Assembly (NCBI RefSeq): GCF_954871325.1 | Contig: NW_027050885.1 | Span: 620,001-684,000, forward strand | DNA length: 64,000 nt | Reading direction: 5' to 3' | DNA from: Gordionus sp. m RMFG-2023 | Taxonomy: Eukaryota > Nematomorpha > Gordioida > Chordodea > Parachordodidae | Position numbers and translations under genes: made by a program | In this document: positions 42,631 through 56,499 of the stretch, one piece after another | Layout: every line of letters starts with the position of its first letter | How positions within the stretch are numbered: position 1 is the first letter of the stretch | Notes under the pieces: generated by a model | Database searches by the model: none | Seen by the model: only the letters and a program-made list of their open reading frames with translations | What the model was told of the DNA's origin: nothing

Positions 42631-45600
42631 TTTATATATATATATGTGAAACATACGTAAAAATGCTTATCACGTAAAAATTTAATAAAATCCTTGAAAG
42701 GTATTTTAAAAATATAAAAAAACTCAAGGGATATTAAGGGTTAAATCATTGAGTTAGGGTTAGGGTTAGAGGGTTAAGGTTAGGGTTAGTGTTAGGGTTA
42801 GTGTTTTAGGGTTAGGGTTAGTGTTAGATTTAGGGTTAGTAATAGTATTAAATATATAGAATATAATAAGAATAGTTAAAAATTATTTTTTTAAGTTCAT
42901 AAAGTATATATTAAAGTATTTTTTATATATATATGTGAAACATACGTAAAAATGCTTATCACGTGAAAATATAATAAAACCCTTTCAAGGGATTTTAAAA
43001 ATATAAAAAAACTCAAGGGATATTAAGCGTTAAATTACTGGGTTAGGGTTAGGGTTAGAGAGTTAAGGTTATGGTTAGGGTTATTGTTAGATTTAGGGTT
43101 AGTAATAGTATTAAATATATAGAATATAATAAGATTATTTTAAAATTTATTTTCTAAGTTCATAAAGTATATATTAAAGTGTTTTATATATATATATGTG
43201 AAACATACGTAAAAATGCTTATCACGTGAAAATATAATAAAACCCTTTCAAGGAATTTTAAAAATATAAAAAAACTCAAGGGATATTAAGGGTTAAATCA
43301 TTGAGTTAGGGTTAGGGTTAGAGGGTTAAGGTTAGGGTTAGGGTTAGGGTTAGTGTTAGATTTAGGGTTAGTAATAGTATTAAATATATAGAATATAATA
43401 AGAATAGTTAAAAATTATTTTTATAAGTTCATAAAGTATATATTAAAGTGTTTTTTATATATATATCTGAAACATACGTAAAAATGCTTATCACGCGAAA
43501 ATATAATAAATCCCTTACAAGGGATTTTAAAAATATAAAAAAACTCAAGAGATATTAAGGGTTAAATCATTGGGTTAGGGTTATGGTTAGGGGGTTAGGG
43601 TTAGGGTTAGTGTTAGGGTTAGGGTTAAGGTTAGTGTTAGATTTAGGGTTAGTAATAGTATTAAATATATAGAATATAATAAGATTATTTTAAAATTATT
43701 TTTCTAAGTTCATAAAGTATATATTAAAGTGTTTTATATATATATATGTGAAACATACGTAAAAATGCTTATCACGCGAAAATATAATTAATCCCTTACA
43801 AGGGATTTTAAAAATAACTAAAAACTCAAGAGATATTAAGGGTTAAATCATTGCGTTAGGGTTAGGGTTAGAGGTTTAAGGTTATGGTTAGGGTTAGTGT
43901 TAGAGGTTTAAGGTTATGGTTTGGGTTAGTGTTAGATTTAGGGTTAGTAATAGTATTAAATATATAGAATATAATAAGATTATTTTAAAATTATTTTTCT
44001 AAGTTCATAAAGTATATATTAAAGTGTTTTATATATATATATATATGTGAAACATACGTAAATGCTTATCACGCGAAAATATAATAAATCCCTTACAAGG
44101 GATTTTTAAAATATAAAAAAACTCAAGAGATATTAAGGGTTAAATCATTGCGTTAGGGTTAGGGTTAGATGGTTAAGGTTAGGGTTAGGGTTAGTGTTAG
44201 GGTTAGGGTTAGAGTTAGTGTTAGATTTAGGGTTAGTAATAGTATTAAATATATAGAATATAATAAGATTATTTTAAAATTATTTTTCTAAGTTTATAAA
44301 GCATATATTTAAGTGTTTTATATATATATATGTGAAACATACGTAAAAATGCTTATCACGTGAAAGTATAATAAAACCCATTCAAGGAATTTTAAAAATA
44401 TAAAAAAACTCAAGGGATATTAAGGCTTAAATCATTGAGTTAGGGTTAGAGTTAGAGGGTTAAAGTTAGAGTTAGGGTTAGTGTTGGGGTTAGGGTTAGT
44501 GTTAGATTTAGGTTTAGTAATAGTATTAAATATATAGAATATAATAAGATTATTTTAAAATTATTTTTCTAAGTTCATAAAGTATATATTAGTTTTTTTT
44601 ATATATATATGTGAAACATATGTAAAAATGCTTATCACGTGAAAATATAATAAAACCCTTCAAGGGATTTTTAAAATTTAAAAAAACTCAAGAGATATTA
44701 AGGGTTAAATCATTGGGTTAGGGTTAGAGGGTTAAGGTTAGGGTTAGTGTTAGGGTTAGTGTTAGATATAGGGTTAGTAATAGTATTAAATATATAGAAT
44801 ATAATAAGATTATTTTAAAATTATTTTTCTAAGTTCATAAAGTATATATTATAGTGTTTTTTATATATATATGTGAAATATAAGTAAAAATGCTATCACG
44901 TAAAAATTTAATAAAATCCTTTAAAGGGATTTTAAACGTTAAACCATCATAACCTAATAAACACCTTCTAGTAGGTAAAATATAAAAAAACTCAAGGGAT
45001 ATTAAGGGTTAAATATTTGGGTTAGGGTTAGGGTTAGGGTTAGGGTTAGGGTTAGGGTTAGTGTTAGGGTTAGGGTTAAGGTTAGTGTTAGATTTAGGGT
45101 TAGTAATAGTATTAAATATATAGAATATAATAAGATTATTTTTAAATTATTTTTCTAAGTTCATAAAGTATATATTAAAGTGTTTTATATATATATGTGA
45201 AACATACGTAAAAATGCTTATCACGCGAAAATATAATAAATCCCATAGAAGGGATTTTAAAAATATAAAAAAACTCAATAGATATTAAGGGTAAATCATT
45301 GGGTTAGGGTTAGGGTTAGAGGGTTTAGGTAGGTTAGGGTTAAGGTTTGTGTTAGATTTAGGGTTAGTAATAGTATTATATATATATAATATAAATAGAA
45401 TATTTTAAAATTATTTTTCTAAGTTCATAAAGTATATATTAAAGTGTTTTTTATATATATATCTGAAACATACGTAAAAATGCTTATCACGCGAAAATAT
45501 AATAAATCCCTTTCAAGGAATTTTAAAAATATTAAAAACTCACGAGATATTAAGGGTTAAATCATTGGGTTAGGGTTAGGGTTAGAGGTTTAAGGTTAAG

Positions 45601-48600
45601 GTTAGGGTTAGTGTTAGGGTTAGGGTTAAGGTTAGTGTTAGATTTAGGGTTAGTAATAGTATTAAATATATAGAATATAATAAGATTAATTTAAAATTAT
45701 TTTTCTAAGTTCATAAAGCATATATTAAAGTGTTTTATATATATATGTGAAACATACGTAAAAATGCTTATCACGTGAAAATATAAAAAAACCCATTCAA
45801 GGAATTTTAAAAATATAAAAAAACTCAAGGGATATTAAGGCTTAAATCATTGAGTTAGGGTTAGGGTTAGAGCGTTAAGGTTAGAGTTAGGGTTAGTGTT
45901 GGGGTTAGGGTTAGTGTTAGATTTAGGTTTAGTAATAGTATTAAATATATAGAATATAATAAGATTATTTTAAAATTATTTTTCTAAGTTCATAAAGTAT
46001 ATATTAGTGTTTTTTATATATATAGGTAAAACATATGTAAAAATGCTTACCACGTGAAAATATAATAAAACCCTTCAAGGGATTTTTAAAATTTAAAAAA
46101 ACTCAAGAGATATTAAGGGTTAATTCATTGGGTTAGGGTTAGGGTTAGAGGGTTAAGGTTAGGGTTAGTGTTAGGGTTAGTGTTAGATATAGGGTTAGTA
46201 ATAGTATTAAATATATAGAATATAATAAGATTATTTTAAAATTATTTTTCTAAGTTCATAAAGTATATATTAAAGTGTTTTATATATATATATGTGAAAC
46301 ATACGTAAAAATGCTTATCACGTAAAAATTTAATAAAATCCTTGAAAGGTATTTTAAAAATATAAAAAAACTCAAGGGATATTAAGGGTTAAATCATTGA
46401 GTTAGGGTTAGGGTTAGAGGGTTAAGGTTAGGGTTAGTGTTAGGGTTAGTGTTTTAGGGTTAGGGTTAGTGTTAGATTTAGGGTTAGTAATAGTATTAAA
46501 TATATAGAATATAATAAGAATAGTTAAAAATTATTTTTTTAAGTTCATAAAGTATATATTAAAGTATTTTTTATATATATATGTGAAACATACGTAAAAA
46601 TGCTTATCACGTGAAAATATAATAAAACCCTTTCAAGGGATTTTAAAAATATAAAAAAACTCAAGGGATATTAAGCGTTAAATTACTGGGTTAGGGTTAG
46701 GGTTAGAGAGTTAAGGTTATGGTTAGGGTTATTGTTAGATTTAGGGTTAGTAATAGTATTAAATATATAGAATATAATAAGATTATTTTAAAATTTATTT
46801 TCTAAGTTCATAAAGTATATATTAAAGTGTTTTATATATATATATGTGAAACATACGTAAAAATGCTTATCACGTGAAAATATAATAAAACCCTTTCAAG
46901 GAATTTTAAAAATATAAAAAAACTCAAGGGATATTAAGGGTTAAATCATTGAGTTAGGGTTAGGGTTAGAGGGTTAAGGTTAGGGTTAGGGTTAGGGTTA
47001 GTGTTAGATTTAGGGTTAGTAATAGTATTAAATATATAGAATATAATAAGAATAGTTAAAAATTATTTTTATAAGTTCATAAAGTATATATTAAAGTGTT
47101 TTTTATATATATATCTGAAACATACGTAAAAATGCTTATCACGCGAAAATATAATAAATCCCTTACAAGGGATTTTAAAAATATAAAAAAACTCAAGGGA
47201 TATTAAGGGTTAAATCATTGGGTTAGGGTTATGGTTAGGGGGTTAGGGTTAGGGTTAGTGTTAGGGTTAGGGTTAAGGTTAGTGTTAGATTTAGGGTTAG
47301 TAATAGTATTAAATATATAGAATATAATAAGATTATTTTAAAATTATTTTTCTAAGTTCATAAAGTATATATTAAAGTGTTTTATATATATATATGTGAA
47401 ACATACGTAAAAATGCTTATCACGTGAAAATATAATAAAACCCTTTCAAGGAATTTTAAAAATATAAAAAAACTCAAGGGATATTAAGGGTTAAATCATT
47501 GAGTTAGGGTTAGGGTTAGAGGGTTAAGGTTAGGGTTAGGGTTAGTGTTAGATTTAGGGTTAGTAATAGTATTAAATATATAGAATATAATAAGAATAGT
47601 TAAAAATTATTTTTATAAGTTCATAAAGTATATATTAAAGTGTTTTTTATATATATATCTGAAACATACGTAAAAATGCTTATCACGCGAAAATAAAATA
47701 AATCCCTTACAAGGGATTTTAAAAATATAAAAAAACTCAAGAGATATTAAGGGTTAAATCATTGGGTTAGGGTTATGGTTAGGGGGTTAGGGTTAGTGTT
47801 AAGGTTAGGGTTAAGGTTAGTGTTAGATTTAGGGTTAGTAATAGTATTAAATATATAGAATATAATAAGATTATTTTAAAATTATTTTTCTAATTTCATA
47901 AAGTATATATTAAAGTGTTTTATATATATATATGTGAAACATACGTAAAAATGCTTATCACGCGAAAATATAATTAATCCCTTACAAGGGATTTTAAAAA
48001 TAACTAAAAACTCAAGAGATATTAAGGGTTAAATCATTGCGTTAGGGTTAGGGTTAGAGGTTTTAGGTTATGGTTAGGGTTAGTGTTAGAGGTTTAAGGT
48101 TATGGTTAGGGTTAGTGTTAGATTTAGGGTTAGTAATAGTATTAAATATATAGAATATAATAAGATTATTTTAAAATTGTTTTTCTAAGTTCATAAAGTA
48201 TATATTAAAGTGTTTTATATATATATATGTGAAACATACGTAAAAATGCTTATCACGTGAAAATATAATAAAACCCATTCAAGGAATTTTAAAAATATAA
48301 AAAAACTCAAGGGATATTAAGGCTTAAATCATTGAGTTAGGGTTAGGGTTAGAGGGTTAAAGTTAGAGTTAGGGTTAGTGTTGGGGTTAGGGTTAGTGTT
48401 AGATTTAGGTTTAGTAATAGTATTAAATATATAGAATATAATAAGATTATTTTAAAATTATTTTTCTAAGTTCATAAAGTATATATTAGTGTTTTTTATA
48501 TATATATGTGAAACATATGTAAAAATGCTTATCACGTGAAAATATAATAAAACCCTTCAAGGGATTTTTAAAATTTAAAAAAACTCAAGAGATATTAAGG

Positions 48601-51600
48601 GTTAAATCATTGAGTTAGGGTTAGAGGGTTAAGGTTAGGGTTAGTGTTAGGGTTAGTGTTAGGGTTAGTGTTAGGGTTAGTGTTAGATATAGGGTTAGTA
48701 ATAGTATTAAATATATAGAATATAATAAGAATAGTTAAAAATTATTTTTATAAGTTCATAAAGTATATATTAAAGTGTTTTTTATATATATATCTGAAAC
48801 ATACGTAAAAATGCTTATCACGCGAAAATATAATAAATCCCTTACAAGGGATTTTAAAAATATAAAAAAACTCAAGAGATATTAAGGGTTAAATCATTGG
48901 GTTAGGGTTATGGTTAGGGGGTTAGGGTTAGTGTTAAGGTTAGGGTTAAGGTTAGTGTTAGATTTAGGGTTAGTAATAGTATTAAATATATAGAATATAA
49001 TAAGATTATTTTAAAATTATTTTTCTAATTTCATAAAGTATATATTAAAGTGTTTTATATATATATATGTGAAACATACGTAAAAATGCTTATCACGCGA
49101 AAATATAATAAATCCCTTACAAGGGATTTTAAAAATATAAAAAAACTCAAGAGATATTAAGGGTTAAATCATTGGGTTAGGGTTATGGTTAGGGGGTTAG
49201 GGTTAGGGTTAGTGTTAAGGTTAGGGTTAAGGTTAGTGTTAGATTTAGGGTTAGTAATAGTATTAAATATATAGAATATAATAAGATTATTTTAAAATTA
49301 TTTTTCTAATTTCATAAAGTATATATTAAAGTGTTTTATATATATATATGTGAAACATACGTAAAAATGCTTATCACGCGAAAATATAATAAATCCCTTA
49401 CAAGGGATTTTAAAATATAAAAAACCTCAAGAGATATTAAGGGTTAAATCATTGCGTTAGGGTTAGGGTTAGATGGTTAAGGTTAGGGTTAGGGTTAGTG
49501 TTAGGGTTAGGGTTAGAGTTAGTGTTAGATTTAGGGTTAGTAATAGTATTAAATATATAGAATATAATAAGATTATTTTAAAATTATTTTTCTAAGTTCA
49601 TAAAGCATATATTAAAGTGTTTTATATATATATATGTGAAACATACGTAAAAATGCTTATCACGTGAAAATATAATAAAACCCATTCAAGGAATTTTAAA
49701 AATATAAAAAAACTCAAGGGATATTAAGGCTTAAATCATTGAGTTAGGGTTAGGGTTAGAGGGTTAAAGTTAGAGTTAGGGTTAGTGTTGGGGTTAGGGT
49801 TAGTGTTAGATTTAGGTTTAGTAATAGTATTAAATATATAGAATATAATAAGATTATTTTAAAATTATTTTTCTAAGTTCATAAAGTATATATTAGTGTT
49901 TTTTATATATATATGTGAAACATATGTAAAAATGCTTATCACGTGAAAATATAATAAAACCCTTCAAGGGATTTTTAAAATTTAAAAAAACTCAAGAGAT
50001 ATTAAGGGTTAAATCATTGAGTTAGGGTTAGAGGGTTAAGGTTAGGGTTAGTGTTAGGGTTAGTGTTAGGGTTAGTGTTAGGGTTAGTGTTAGATATAGG
50101 GTTAGTAATAGTATTAAATATATAGAATATAATAAGAATAGTTAAAAATTATTTTTATAAGTTCATAAAGTATATATTAAAGTGTTTTTTATATATATAT
50201 CTGAAACATACGTAAAAATGCTTATCACGCGAAAATATAATAAATCCCTTACAAGGGATTTTAAAAATATAAAAAAACTCAAGAGATATTAAGGGTTAAA
50301 TCATTCGGTTAGGGTTATGGTTAGGGGGTTAGGGTTAGGGTTAGTGTTAGGGTTAAGGTTAGTGTTAGATTTAGGGTTTTTAAAATTATTTTTCTAAGTT
50401 CATAAAGCATATATTAAAGTGTTTTATATATATATATGTGAAACGTAAAAATGCTTATCACGTGAAAATATAATAAAACCCTTTCAAGGAATTTTAAAAA
50501 TATAAAAAAACTCAAGGGATATTAAGGGTTAAATCATTGAGTTAGGGTTAGGGTTAGAGGGTTAAGGTTAGGGTTAGGGTTAGTGTTTTAGGGTTAGGGT
50601 TAGTGTTAGATTTAGGGTTAGTAATAGTATTGAATATATAGAATATAATAAGAATAGTTAAAAATTATTTTTATAAGTTCATAAAGTATATATTAAAGTG
50701 TTTTTTATATATATATCTGAAACATACGTAAAAATGCTTATCACGCGAAAATATAATAAATCCCTTACAAGGGATTTTAAAAATAACTAAAAACTCAAGA
50801 GATATTAAGGGTTAAATCATTGCGTTAGGGTTAGGGTTAGAGGTTTAAGGTTATGGTTAGGGTTAGTGTTAGAGGTTTAAGGTTATGGTTAGGGTTAGTG
50901 TTAGATTTAGGGTTAGTAATAGTATTAAATATATAGAATATAATAAGATTATTTTAAAATTATTTTTCTAAGTTCATAAAGTATATATTAAAGTGTTTTA
51001 TATATATATATATATGTGAAACATACGTAAAAATGCTTATCACGCGAAAATATAATAAATCCCTTACAAGGGATTTTTAAAATATAAAAAAACTCAAGAG
51101 ATATTAAGGGTTAAATCATTGCGTTAGGGTTAGGGTTAGATGGTTAAGGTTAGGGTTAGGGTTAGTGTTAGGGTTAGGGTTAGAGTTAGTGTTAGATTTA
51201 GGGTTAGTAATAGAATTAAATATATAGAATATAATAAGATTATTTTAAAATTATTTTTCTAAGTTTATAAAGCATATATTTAAGTGTTTTATATATATAT
51301 ATGTGAAACATACGTAAAAATGCTTATCACGTGAAAGTATAATAAAACCCATTCAAGTATTTTTAAAAATATAAAAAAACTCAAGGGATATTAAGGCTTA
51401 AATCATTGAGTTAGGGTTAGAGTTAGAGGGTTAAAGTTAGAGTTAGGGTTAGTGTTGGGGTTAGGGTTAGTAATAGAATTAAATATATAGAATATAATAA
51501 GATTATTTTAAAATTATTTTTCTAAGTTCATAAAGTATATATTAGTGTTTTTTATATATATATTTGAAACATATGTAAAAATGCTTATCACGTGAAAATA

Positions 51601-51834
51601 TAATAAAACCCTTCAAGGGATTTTTAAAATTTAAAAAAACTCAAGAGATATTAAGGGTTAAATCATTGAGTTAGGGTTAGAGGGTTAAGGTTAGGGTTAG
51701 TGTTAGGGTTAGTGTTAGGGTTAGTGTTAGGGTTAGTGTTAGATATAGGGTTAGTAATAGTATTAAATATATAGAATATAATAAGAATAGTTAAAAATTA
51801 TTTTTATAAGTTCATAAAGTATATATTAAAGTGT
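42631..51834 (+). repeat. 9.2 kb tandem duplication, right copy
   Basis: Near-identical to 33,433-42,630. The only differences I noticed are CCCTTACAAGGG here against CCCTTAAAAGGG in the left copy near 38,508, and one extra GGGTTA in an L monomer near 49,200. After 51,834 the sequences part, and this copy runs into the 1.62 kb repeats. Confidence 0.85.
44666..47460 (+). repeat. Partial higher-order repeat, monomers A to L (second copy)
   Basis: Equivalent to 35,468-38,260 at a constant offset of 9,198 bp, with the same order and the same switch back to a K-type monomer. I saw no difference between the two by eye across this stretch. Confidence 0.8.
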
Positions 51835-53241
51835 TTTTTATATATATATCTGAAACATACGTAAAAATGCTTATCACGCGAAAATATAATAAATCCCTTA
51901 CAAGGGATTTTAAAAATATAAAAAAACTCAAGAGATATTAAGGGTTAAATCATTCGGTTAGGGTTATGGTTAGGGGGTTAGGGTTAGGGTTAGTGTTAGG
52001 GTTAAGGTTAGTGTTAGATTTAAGGTTTTTAAAATTATTTTTCTAAGTTCATAAAGTATATATTAAAGTGTTTTATATATATATATATGTGAAACATACG
52101 TAAAAATGCTTATCACGCGAAAATATAATAAATCCCATAGAAGGGATTTTAAAAATATAAAAAAACTCAAGAGATATTAAGGGTAAATCATTGGGTTAGG
52201 GTTAGGGTTAGAGGGTTAAGGTTAGGGTTAGGGTTAAGGTTTGTGTTAGATTTAGGGTTAGTAATAGTATTATATATATATAATATAAATAGAATATTTT
52301 AAAATTATTTTTCTAAGTTCATAAAGCATATATTAAAGTGTTTTATATATATATATGTGAAACGTAAAAATGCTTATCACGTGAAAATATAATAAAACCC
52401 TTTCAAGGAATTTTAAAAATATAAAAAAACTCAAGGGATATTAAGGGTAAATCATTGAGTTAGGGTTAGGGTTAGAGGGTTAAGGTTAGGGTTAGGGTTA
52501 GTGTTTTAGGGTTAGGGTTAGTGTTAGATTTAGGGTTAGTAATAGTATTAAATATATAGAATATAATAAGATTATTTTAAAATTATTTTTCTAAGTTCAT
52601 AAAGTATATATTAAAGTGTTTTATATATATATATATATGTGAAACATACGTAAAAATGCTTATCACGCGAAAATATAATAAATCCCTTACAAGGGATTTT
52701 TAAAATATAAAAAAACTCAAGAGATATTAAGGGTTAAATCATTGCGTTAGGGTTAGGGTTAGATGGTTAAGGTTAGGGTTAGGGTTAGTGTTAGGGTTAG
52801 GGTTAGAGTTAGTGTTAGATTTAGGGTTAGTAATAGAATTAAATATATAGAATATAATAAGATTATTTTAAAATTATTTTTCTAAGTTTATAAAGCATAT
52901 ATTTAAGTGTTTTATATATATATATGTGAAACATACGTAAAAATGCTTATCACGTGAAAGTATAATAAAACCCATTCAAGTATTTTTAAAAATATAAAAA
53001 AACTCAAGGGATATTAAGGCTTAAATCATTGAGTTAGGGTTAGAGTTAGAGGGTTAAAGTTAGAGTTAGGGTTAGTGTTGGGGTTAGGGTTAGTAATAGA
53101 ATTAAATATATAGAATATAATAAGATTATTTTAAAATTATTTTTCTAAGTTCATAAAGTATATATTAGTGTTTTTTATATATATATGTGAAACATATGTA
53201 AAAATGCTTATCACGTGAAAATATAATAAAACCCTTCAAGG
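51619..53241 (+). repeat. 1.62 kb six-monomer repeat, unit 1
   Basis: Order A/K-L-E-I-C-D, 1,623 bp. Its L monomer has the roughly 37 bp deletion with the junction GATTTAAGGTTTTTAAAATT, and its I monomer starts GGGTAAATCATTGAG. Unit 3 shares both features. Confidence 0.85.
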
Positions 53242-54876
53242 GATTTTTAAAATTTAAAAAAACTCAAGAGATATTAAGGGTTAAATCATTGAGTTAGGGT
53301 TAGAGGGTTAAGGTTAGGGTTAGTGTTAGGGTTAGTGTTAGGGTTAGTGTTAGGGTTAGTGTTAGGGTTAGTGTTAGGTTAGTGTTAGTAATAGTATTAA
53401 ATATATAGAATATAATAAGAATAGTTAAAAATTATTTTTATAAGTTCATAAAGTATATATTAAAGTGTTTTTTATATATATATCTGAAACATACGTAAAA
53501 ATGCTTATCACGCGAAAATATAATAAATCCCTTACAAGGGATTTTAAAAATATAAAAAATCTCAAGAGATATTAAGGGTTAAATCATTCGGTTAGGGTTA
53601 TGGTTAGGGGGTTAGGGTTAGGGTTAGTGTTAGGGTTAAGGTTAGTGTTAGATTTAGGGTTTTTAAAATTATTTTTCTAAGTTCATAAAGTATATATTAA
53701 AGTGTTTTATATATATATATATGTGAAACATACGTAAAAATGCTTATCACGCGAAAATATAATAAATCCCATAGAAAAGATTTTAAAAATATAAAAAAAC
53801 TCAAGAGATATTAAGGGTAAATCATTGGGTTAGGGTTAGGGTTAGAGGGTTAAGGTTAGGGTTAGGGTTAAGGTTTGTGTTAGATTTAGGGTTAGTAATA
53901 GTATTATATATATATAATATAAATAGAATATTTTAAAATTATTTTTCTAAGTTCATAAAGCATATATTAAAGTGTTTTATATATATATATGTGAAACGTA
54001 AAAATGCTTATCACGTGATAATATAATAAAACCCTTTCAAGGAATTTTAAAAATATAAAAAAACTCAAGGGATATTAAGGGTTAAATCATTGAGTTAGGG
54101 TTAGGGTTAGAGGGTTAAGGTTAGGGTTAGGGTTAGTGTTTTAGGGTTAGGGTTAGTGTTAGATTTAGGGTTAGTAATAGTATTAAATATATAGAATATA
54201 ATAAGATTATTTTAAAATTATTTTTCTAAGTTCATAAAGTATATATTAAAGTGTTTTATATATATATATATATGTGAAACATACGTAAAAATGCTTATCA
54301 CGCGAAAATATAATAAATCCCTTACAAGGGATTTTTAAAATATAAAAAAACTCAAGAGATATTAAGGGTTAAATCATTGCGTTAGGGTTAGGGTTAGATG
54401 GTTAAGGTTAGGGTTAGGGTTAGTGTTAGGGTTAGGGTTAGAGTTAGTGTTAGATTTAGGGTTAGTAATAGAATTAAATATATAGAATATAATAAGATTA
54501 TTTTAAAATTATTTTTCTAAGTTTATAAAGCATATATTTAAGTGTTTTATATATATATATGTGAAACATACGTAAAAATGCTTATCACGCGAAAATATAA
54601 TAAATCCCTTACAAGGGATTTTAAAAATATAAAAAAACTCAAGGGATATTAAGGCTTAAATCATTGAGTTAGGGTTAGAGTTAGAGGGTTAAAGTTAGAG
54701 TTAGGGTTAGTGTTGGGGTTAGGGTTAGTAATAGAATTAAATATATAGAATATAATAAGATTATTTTAAAATTATTTTTCTAAGTTCATAAAGTATATAT
54801 TAGTGTTTTTTATATATATATGTGAAACATATGTAAAAATGCTTATCACGTGAAAATATAATAAAACCCTTCAAGG
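53242..54876 (+). repeat. 1.62 kb six-monomer repeat, unit 2
   Basis: Same order, 1,635 bp. Shares AAAAAATCTCAAGAG, CCCATAGAAAAGATT and CACGTGATAATATAAT with unit 4. Two own changes: a longer, altered hexamer block lacking GATATAGGG near 53,340-53,395, and a C monomer ending in K-like CACGCGAAAATATAAT near 54,587. Confidence 0.85.
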
Positions 54877-56499
54877 GATTTTTAAAATTTAAAAAAACTC
54901 AAGAGATATTAAGGGTTAAATCATTGAGTTAGGGTTAGAGGGTTAAGGTTAGGGTTAGTGTTAGGGTTAGTGTTAGGGTTAGTGTTAGGGTTAGTGTTAG
55001 ATATAGGGTTAGTAATAGTATTAAATATATAGAATATAATAAGAATAGTTAAAAATTATTTTTATAAGTTCATAAAGTATATATTAAAGTGTTTTTTATA
55101 TATATATCTGAAACATACGTAAAAATGCTTATCACGCGAAAATATAATAAATCCCTTACAAGGGATTTTAAAAATATAAAAAAACTCAAGAGATATTAAG
55201 GGTTAAATCATTCGGTTAGGGTTATGGTTAGGGGGTTAGGGTTAAAGTTAGTGTTAGGGTTAAGGTTAGTGTTAGATTTAAGGTTTTTAAAATTATTTTT
55301 CTAAGTTCATAAAGTATATATTAAAGTGTTTTATATATATATATATGTGAAACATACGTAAAAATGCTTATCACGCGAAAATATAATAAATCCCATAGAA
55401 GGGATTTTAAAAATATAAAAAAACTCAAGAGATATTAAGGGTAAATCATTGGGTTAGGGTTAGGGTTAGAGGGTTAAGGTTAGGGTTAGGGTTAAGGTTT
55501 GTGTTAGATTTAGGGTTAGTAATAGTATTATATATATATAATATAAATAGAATATTTTAAAATTATTTTTCTAAGTTCATAAAGCATATATTAAAGTGTT
55601 TTATATATATATATGTGAAACGTAAAAATGCTTATCACGTGAAAATATAATAAAACCCTTTCAAGGAATTTTAAAAATATAAAAAAACTCAAGGGATATT
55701 AAGGGTAAATCATTGAGTTAGGGTTAGGGTTAGAGGGTTAAGGTTAGGGTTAGGGTTAGTGTTTTAGGGTTAGGGTTAGTGTTAGATTTAGGGTTAGTAA
55801 TAGTATTAAATATATAGAATATAATAAGATTATTTTAAAATTATTTTTCTAAGTTCATAAAGTATATATTAAAGTGTTTTATATATATATATATATGTGA
55901 AACATACGTAAAAATGCTTATCACGCGAAAATATAATAAATCCCTTACAAGGGATTTTTAAAATATAAAAAAACTCAAGAGATATTAAGGGTTAAATCAT
56001 TGCGTTAGGGTTAGGGTTAGATGGTTAAGGTTAGGGTTAGGGTTAGTGTTAGGGTTAGGGTTAGAGTTAGTGTTAGATTTAGGGTTAGTAATAGAATTAA
56101 ATATATAGAATATAATAAGATTATTTTAAAATTATTTTTCTAAGTTTATAAAGCATATATTTAAGTGTTTTATATATATATATGTGAAACATACGTAAAA
56201 ATGCTTATCACGTGAAAGTATAATAAAACCCATTCAAGTATTTTTAAAAATATAAAAAAACTCAAGGGATATTAAGGCTTAAATCATTGAGTTAGGGTTA
56301 GAGTTAGAGGGTTAAAGTTAGAGTTAGGGTTAGTGTTGGGGTTAGGGTTAGTAATAGAATTAAATATATAGAATATAATAAGATTATTTTAAAATTATTT
56401 TTCTAAGTTCATAAAGTATATATTAGTGTTTTTTATATATATATGTGAAACATATGTAAAAATGCTTATCACGTGAAAATATAATAAAACCCTTCAAGG
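54877..56499 (+). repeat. 1.62 kb six-monomer repeat, unit 3
   Basis: Same order, 1,623 bp. Shares the GATTTAAGGTTTTT deletion junction and GGGTAAATCATTGAG with unit 1. Carries its own GGGTTAAAGTTAGTG in the L hexamer block near 55,240. Confidence 0.85.
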
